Source of the DNA: Marasmius tenuissimus
Taxonomy: Eukaryota > Basidiomycota > Agaricomycetes > Agaricales > Marasmiaceae
Length of the DNA: 64,000 bases
Reading direction: 5' to 3'
Assembly (NCBI GenBank): GCA_029532415.1
Contig: JAQOTA010000053.1
Location: 3,782,001-3,846,000, forward strand
The notes beneath the pieces are model-generated. The model saw only the letters and a program-made list of their open reading frames with translations. It ran no database searches and was not told the DNA's origin. A program made the position numbers and the translations under genes. Below, piece by piece: positions 58,701-64,000 of the stretch; positions within the stretch are counted from its first letter, which is position 1, and the number at the start of each line of letters is the position of its first letter.

Positions 58701-58884
58701 TTGCATGTCCGTTGCCACCCTCTTGGGGAGAAAGACAGCCACCGCTGAAGCAGACCAGGCAAACGTCGACTCCGGCGTCGCTGTCTTGCCCATCAAAGCA
58801 TTGCGTGCATTCTTCGCGGTGTACCGATTGAGAGAGCTTGGGTGTTGGTAGAGAGGCAATTTCCTTCAGGTGTGCGCAAGACAT
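55768..58884 (-). CDS. UBP14: Ubiquitin C-terminal hydrolase UBP14 (USP5/isopeptidase T type)
   Basis: Disassembles free polyubiquitin chains so that ubiquitin is recycled. Exons on the minus strand: 58884-58615, 58560-58245, 58182-57982, 57932-57814, 57763-57654, 57600-57206, 57151-56845, 56787-56702, 56651-56544, 56495-56328, 56270-56140, 56079-55768; 840 aa, normal for the family. Order: an N-terminal region with CTQC/CLVC cysteines; ZnF-UBP at about 196-262 (CTSCHLRSNLWLCLTCGNLG, then CGR and GNSHGLAHFE); the Cys box GLTGLRNLGNSCYMASVLQ with catalytic Cys340; QQDAEEFFVHLI; the zinc pair CSSC/CSQCQ; two UBA domains (MAQLTGMGFPEIRCQKAL and MLADMGFTHAQAKKAL...VERAVEWLFSH); and the His box HSGHYVAHI (His about 799) with GWVLFNDEKV. 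Intron 5 (57653-57601) begins GCAAGT (GC-AG). The 54-bp intron 6 is in frame, so retention would be silent to the frame. Confidence 0.95.
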
Positions 58885-59191
58885 GGTTCTTCAGCCTCGA
58901 TTTAATCTAAGAGGAAGGTTTATAGATCGTTATGTGGGCGGGAACGCTATCGATGTTGAGCGATGATGAGTGTGGGTGAAGGATGAGCGCGGCACCGACC
59001 CTCACCGATCACCACTTTCATTGTCAAGTGCCCAGCGAATCACGTGATCGACGCGTCACCTCTGATTATTATCTAGCCTGGACCATTATCAGCTATTATC
59101 CTGGTTCAGGCCTCCTGAATGAAGAATTCATAATTTTAAGGAGCATCTACATACACGTATGTGTACAGAAGGTCGTCTGAGACGGAGGAGA
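58885..59191. other. Short intergenic, UBP14 promoter
   Basis: About 300 bp between the UBP14 start and the 3' end of the monooxygenase gene, both on the minus strand. Contains TCACGTGA at about 59,040; nothing else seen. Confidence 0.5.
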
Positions 59192-61754
59192 TCACCAATG
59201 GTCTTGCCACATGCTATTGAGAGCATTCTCTCTGATCCACTCGCGCGAAGGAGCCGGGTCGTCCCAGGATGGGTTTGCGAGAGGCGAAAACCCACCGATG
59301 GGCGCCACATCGTTGAAATCGCTGGTTCCAAAGCGAGCCAACGCCCAAATCGCCAAGATCTCGTTATTCCTGTACAATGAACGACGGTAATTAGATCGAC
59401 CAGCTTCCATAGCCAAGGTTAGGAGAGAAGTGGGTGCTCACGCGACAGAGGGACCGTCAATCTGGGTAAGCGGAGAACGGTCAGGACTGTGTCGTGCTCT
59501 CGTAGCCTACTTACCTGTCTTCCACCATGTTTCACTGCTGCTTCGTTCAACCAACCGACGAAGTATCTCATCATGTCTGCCCCGACTTGATCAGGATCGA
59601 CGCGAAGAAATGAGCACACGTATCCTCACCATGTGCGACCTGAGATCCTAAAAACTGAAAGTGTTTCGAATATCCACCTTTATCTTCTACGCGCTTGCGG
59701 TACAGCTTCCACATCTCTTCTGTCGTCGGCAGCTTCGCTCTGTCACTCCAAACTTGCGCCAATGCAACTGCAAGAAATTCGCCGTACACAAACGACTGCA
59801 TGCCAGCGTTGACTGAAACACAAAATTAATAACATTCAATGAAGCAATATTCAATGGAGCGTGGGATATGAAGCATACTGTTAATGAACCCAACCGTCGG
59901 CTCTTCAATGTAGAACGTATCCAGGTGTAGAGACCGTACGTGGCTGCCGTCGGTTACCAAGGGTTCTGGCTTGCCGTCCTTCGCAGTATCGTTTGGTCCA
60001 AGAGTAGGATCGAGATACTGAGGTAGGAATGGGTAGGTGTATCTGAACCCTGAGACACAGATGAATACCGAAACGTCGCGTGTAGCTGGTATGTGGATGC
60101 GCACCTGTGCCGAATATGACATGATCTATGCCTGAGATAACCTGAATATCCATGGTGTAGAGCGAAGGTTCGGACGCGGTGGAGCTGAATTACTTACCGT
60201 CCCATTCACAAGCTCAATCTTGCCCTCTTTCATTGCTGCGCCTACTTCAACGGGATGGAACCGCTTGATCTCTCCAATCATGCTCGTGTTCTTCGGGAGC
60301 CTTGGAACGTAAAAACTTAGTGGATAATGGGGTGCAGTGACTTGAAAGATGCCATTGAGTCTCCTTGGTGAGTCCATTAGGAAACTGCGTACCGTTATCC
60401 GGCTGGAACAAACCGTCAGCAGGTATGTTAAAAGCGAGAGCGAAGAACGAACCCTCGTGGAGACATAGAGTTTGGAGACGACTGGGTTGAGTTCCACCCC
60501 AATTTCGGCACCGCTAGCCTAGCATAACGCGTCAGTGAGCCGCGATGCAATAAGAGACGAGACGTACAGCAGCGCCAACTATGAGCACAGATTTATTCTG
60601 ATGAATCTCGGGTCGCCGATACTGACGCGAATGTGATATCCCGTCAGGATATTTACTGACCCATTCCGAAAGACCAGGGATAGCAGGGACACTGGGTGAG
60701 TTATATCTTCCGGTAGCGATAACCACCGCGTCAAAATCCTGTCACGGGGCTGCCGTTAGTGAAGGTACCCCAGGAATTTGGTAAACGATCGAACCTCTTT
60801 CCACCATCGAGCACGACTCGATCGTTCCCCAGTCTTTTCAAATTCTTTCAATGTCAGCGTCCAGCCCGCCTCTGACCCGTTCGTGTATCTCTTCTCGACT
60901 AACTCTACGCGAGTGTTGTAGAACACGCCAGGATTGTTGTCGTTGGTATTGATGCCATGCAATGACGCGAAGGAGCGCACATAACGTTGTATCATTTGCT
61001 GCGGCAACTCTACAAAAGGTGAGTTCGCTCACACGAGTTGCCGAGAATGAGTCGGACACAACGCACCCCATGGAGTATCATCTGGCCATTTCCAGTCACG
61101 AATCTAGAAAGCTCTCTAGTTTAGACAATCATATAGACTTGATCGACTGAAACTTCACCTGTTGGTCGGGCTTTAGGGCCGGAATCAGTCAACTTGCAGG
61201 GTCTGGCTCGTGCAGAACATGCACTTACCGCCGGAGCGTTAGATTTCAGCGACGCCCATATAGGCTTCGGCGCCCTATGTGCTCTTCTTTGCTCCGAAAG
61301 CTCTTGTGGGTCTTGGTCAATGTACACCTCCTCATACGGGAGCGTGGCGCCTTTTGGGGGAAGACAAGGCTTATAATCCGCAGAAGCTGGTGCCGCGTTT
61401 GGAACAGGTGCATTCAGAGGAACTTCTTCGGAATAGTGCCATACGCCTCCCGGTCGCTCGTCACGTTCATACAGTTTTACGTCGTAGCCAGCGCGTAGGA
61501 ATTCTCTGTAACTGACAAGCCCCCTGGAATGACATGAGTAAGCTTCTCAAGGAGATACAAGACGATATAACGCACCCAACCCCAGCACCAATAACTGCTA
61601 CTTTGCGAATCGGCCACTTGAACTCATAGTGAGATGTGGGACCCGGAGATGGTTCTGAGTGTGTCCGAAAGATATGTTGCTCGAAAGTAGCAGAGGCCAA
61701 GTTATTCCAAAGAGCAGCACAGAGGAGAAAATGGGTTGCAACCTGCGAGCGCAT
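59192..61754 (-). CDS. Flavin-containing monooxygenase-like protein
   Basis: FAD- and NADPH-dependent monooxygenase family; substrate unknown. My model has 15 exons on the minus strand: 61754-61576, 61523-61229, 61170-61159, 61103-61067, 61009-60795, 60738-60568, 60518-60453, 60402-60393, 60340-60198, 60141-60105, 60049-59879, 59812-59630, 59576-59515, 59461-59442 and 59369-59192; 592 aa. FAD-binding VAVIGAGVGGL is followed by the ERDERPGGVWHYS loop. DFDAVVIATGRYNSP follows, and the NADPH site is VLIVGAAASGAEIG. VISGIDHVIFGTGFRYTYPF precedes the C-terminal region. Exons of 12, 10 and 20 nt are needed to keep frame and conserved residues (PDQQ before IRDWKWPDDTPWELP; RPDN after YVST). The N-terminus (MRSQVATHFLLCAALWNNLASA) looks like a signal peptide or anchor. 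Divergently transcribed from the dienoyl-CoA isomerase. Confidence 0.88.
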
Positions 61755-62363
61755 CCTGGTGGACCTCTGTAGAGGTGCAGATAGCGAGATCCGAGCTAAA
61801 TGAATTTACGTCAAAACGGCAGCAATGAGGTGAGACAGACCCAAATACAGTAGAGCTTTGTTCGTTTGCGGTTCACGAGGTTGTATGGCCTTTCATACTG
61901 GAACTCTTCTTGTCCTTCATTTCTGAACGATCCAAGAGAGAAAAATCCTTGACCGAGCACTTGCAATCAGGTTCCAATTCTGCAACTTCTCCCAGAGAGC
62001 TACTTGGAATGGTACTGGTGTCAAGTGACCATTGAATCGCAATACAATTCAGGGATGGAAAGCACGCCCGCAGAGCGACATATCATCGAACGTATTTTGT
62101 GGTATCGCAGAATGATGATTAGCTTGGTTTTGTGCATTCTTGAGATGATATGAGATGGTAAGAGTCAGATTAGTCGAGAAATGTTGGGAGAAAGAAAGAT
62201 GGAATGGTTGTAGCATCAGAGAGCGGGTAAGCCCGGCAATTTCAATACCCGGTCGTTCTATACTCAATGTACTGTACTGCTTCACGATAATTATCATGAG
62301 CCTAAAAGGAGAGGGCCAAGTCAGGACATCCCAGTATTCTGACAACCTTATTCTCAGCCCTCA
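61755..62363. promoter_or_regulatory. Divergent promoter region
   Basis: 609 bp separate the start codons of the monooxygenase (minus) and the dienoyl-CoA isomerase (plus), so both promoters must lie here. No site is distinctive enough to name. Confidence 0.6.
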
Positions 62364-63506
62364 ATGTCATTCAGAGCTTCAAATCTGAGCTCACAATGGA
62401 TCAAAGTTTCGGAACCAACCCCCCATGTCCTACATGTACAACTCTCAAGGTGCGTCGTGAGCCGTACAAGCCCACCAAACACGACTGAATATTTGTGCAT
62501 CATGAAGGAACCCGGTGAATGCCTTCTCAGTCAGGTATGAGAACTCTAGAGCCGTGATACGCGTTCTGTCACCTAATCAACGTTTCTACGAAGCTACTGG
62601 AGGGCATATGGGGAACTATTCAAGAGAATCATTGAGGAAGGACCCGATGTGCGAGCAGTCGTTATTTCGTCTGCATTGGACAAATTCTTCACTGCGGGTT
62701 TGGATTGTGAGTTCCCATAACTGAGATATATCTTCATGGTCTGATTTTCGTATAGTAAAGGACACTGAAGGCATTGCACGGCCCAAGGATCCTAATGATG
62801 ACACCGACAACGCCCGCAAGGCCAGAGGAACTTTGAGTTTCATCAAGGAATTCCAATCAGCAATTAATATCGTCGAGCAAGCTCCATTCCCAGTCATAGC
62901 CGCAGTTCACGGAATAGCCTTGGGTCTTGCAATGGACATGACTTCGTGCTGCGACGTCAGATATGCGGCTGAGGATGCATCATTCAGTATCAAAGAAGTC
63001 GACATAGGCCTGGCAGCCGACATCGGATCACTGTCATTCGTCCCCAAGGTCTCCGGCAACAACTCACTAGTGAGGGAATATGCCTTCACTGGAGAACGCT
63101 TTACAGCGCACGACGCGGAAAAGTTGGGCTACGTGTCACGAGTCGTACCAGGAAGCCGGGACGAAGTGGTGAAAGCTGCTCTTGCTCTCGCGAAGACAAT
63201 CGCGGAGAAAAGTCCACTCGCTGTGGCTGGAACAAAGAAGCTGATCACACATGGAAGGGACCATACGTGAGTTCGTTACTTCGATGTTCATCAGTCTCTT
63301 TCATCGGTTCGTAGGGTGGAACAAAGCCTTGATTATACGGCAGTGTGGAATGCAGCGATGCTGCAAACCAGGGTAAGTGTGTATCACCCAGCTTTCAATG
63401 CAAATCTTACGTTCCATTCTCGAAGGATACTGGGGAAGCTGTTGCTGCGACGCTCAGCAAAAGCACGCCAAAGTTTAGGTCACTCAAGGTTAAGTCTCAT
63501 TTGTAA
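62364..63506 (+). CDS. Delta(3,5)-Delta(2,4)-dienoyl-CoA isomerase, peroxisomal
   Basis: Enoyl-CoA hydratase/isomerase (crotonase) family; shifts the double bonds of 3,5-dienoyl-CoA during beta-oxidation of unsaturated fatty acids. Exons: 62364-62449, 62508-62534, 62594-62706, 62756-63266, 63315-63372, 63426-63506; 291 aa. WIKVSEPTPHVLHVQLSR and NPVNAFS (the latter on a 27-nt exon) are followed by the oxyanion-hole segments FFTAGLDLKD and HGIALGLAMDMTSCCDVRYA, and by EVDIGLAADIGSL with the acidic residues typical of ECH1/DCI1. AEKLGYVSRVVPG and LDYTAVWNAAMLQTRDTGEA complete the fold. The protein ends VKSHL; SHL fits the peroxisomal PTS1 consensus. ATG 62364 (MSFRAS) is used because the ATG at 62396 is in the wrong frame for WIKVS. 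Confidence 0.93.
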
Positions 63507-63628
63507 ACTATGTAATGGATGCGGAAGGAAGGATACCGGGTGCAGAATACTATATTATGATACCTCTGATCATGCTGTACGCACGGGCGACGCTGCTGCT
63601 TTAGACTTTATGTCTTCCAGTTTCTGCT

Positions 63629-63996
63629 TTATTTCAGAGAAAAACGCGACTTTGTCCGGTATCTGCGCAAGAGAACGTCAAATTTTTGTTTAGCTGCTCG
63701 TGTCAACGGGGCTACCTGATATCCTTGTACCCTTCCAGATGTGCATGGGAGAGCGTAGAAGAGTGTTTCGGGGACGCGGTCTGTACTTGCACGATCGAAC
63801 CTGGTAAACATATATTTCGATGGGACTGCTCACCGTATTGCTCTGGCTCCTCGTAGACAATCTTGTAACATTGTAGACCAGGTTTGAACACCTTCAAGTC
63901 ACGGTCCCATATGATGACCTTCGGCATCTGACTGTCAGCGTTCGAAGTCAATGTCGATTGATGTTTGAGGACATAGTTGTGAACAAGTCGGGCCAT
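63629..63996 (-). CDS. Unrecognised gene, possibly cut by the window edge
   Basis: Minus-strand coding sequence from near the window end. It starts MARLVHNYVLKHQSTL at 63996, though the true start may lie outside, and runs through MPKVIIWDRDLKVFKPG and YKIVYEEPEQY. A candidate intron of about 50 bp near 63,668-63,712 would lead to a tail ending KSRFSLK with its stop at 63629-63631; a different tail (IPDKVAFFSEIKQKLEDIK) is open in another frame. Function not recognised. Confidence 0.4.
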
Positions 63997-64000
63997 ATGA

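Overview
The window is nuclear DNA from a filamentous basidiomycete, most likely an Agaricomycete. Genes lie on both strands and are cut by many short introns, about 46-90 bp, mostly GT-AG with CTNAY-like branch sites. ATG4, TMA22/DENR and UBP14 have basidiomycete-type architectures. Lineage-typical families are present: a DUF6589-type protein, a mobile RecQ-like helicase, and NFINFC/APQQ-repeat membrane proteins. All exon coordinates are my own splice models, built by eye from splice sites, phase and protein sense.

Left flank (1-13,498): the 3' end of a protein kinase, then ATG4 (autophagy cysteine protease), a 19-exon amino-acid permease, TMA22/DENR (a translation factor), and a Ser-rich hypothetical gene. 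This is ordinary core-genome content.

Middle (13,499-38,301): a 24.8-kb block bounded by two inverted arms of about 2.9 kb. Each arm carries an intact copy of the same two-exon, 421-aa membrane-protein gene. Between the arms are an MFS sugar transporter, a 4-TM protein, a 927-aa F-box-like protein, a 201-aa unknown and a 656-aa two-domain membrane protein, plus long gene-poor stretches. The sequences outside the two arm ends are the two halves of one sequence that also occurs uninterrupted at about 46,732-47,090. The block therefore looks like a single giant insertion with long terminal inverted repeats.

40,574-46,731: a complete-looking 6,140-bp DNA transposon. It has a 9-bp target-site duplication (ATACCATCA), TIRs of about 175 bp starting CAGGCTCCCAA with a nested palindrome, and two convergent intact genes: a RecQ-like helicase (797 aa) and a DUF6589-type protein (878 aa, candidate DDE transposase). 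This is the strongest candidate for an undescribed mobile system.

46,732-55,767: repeat-rich accessory DNA. It holds the uninterrupted target-like copy, a decayed tandem exon-like array, a small basic-tailed hypothetical gene, and a second copy (657 aa) of the two-domain membrane protein with the same 9-exon layout.

Right flank (55,768-64,000): UBP14/USP5 deubiquitinase, a flavin monooxygenase-like gene with three very short exons, and, divergently transcribed from it, a peroxisomal dienoyl-CoA isomerase ending in SHL. The window closes on an unrecognised gene fragment. Three introns in the window use GC-AG borders.
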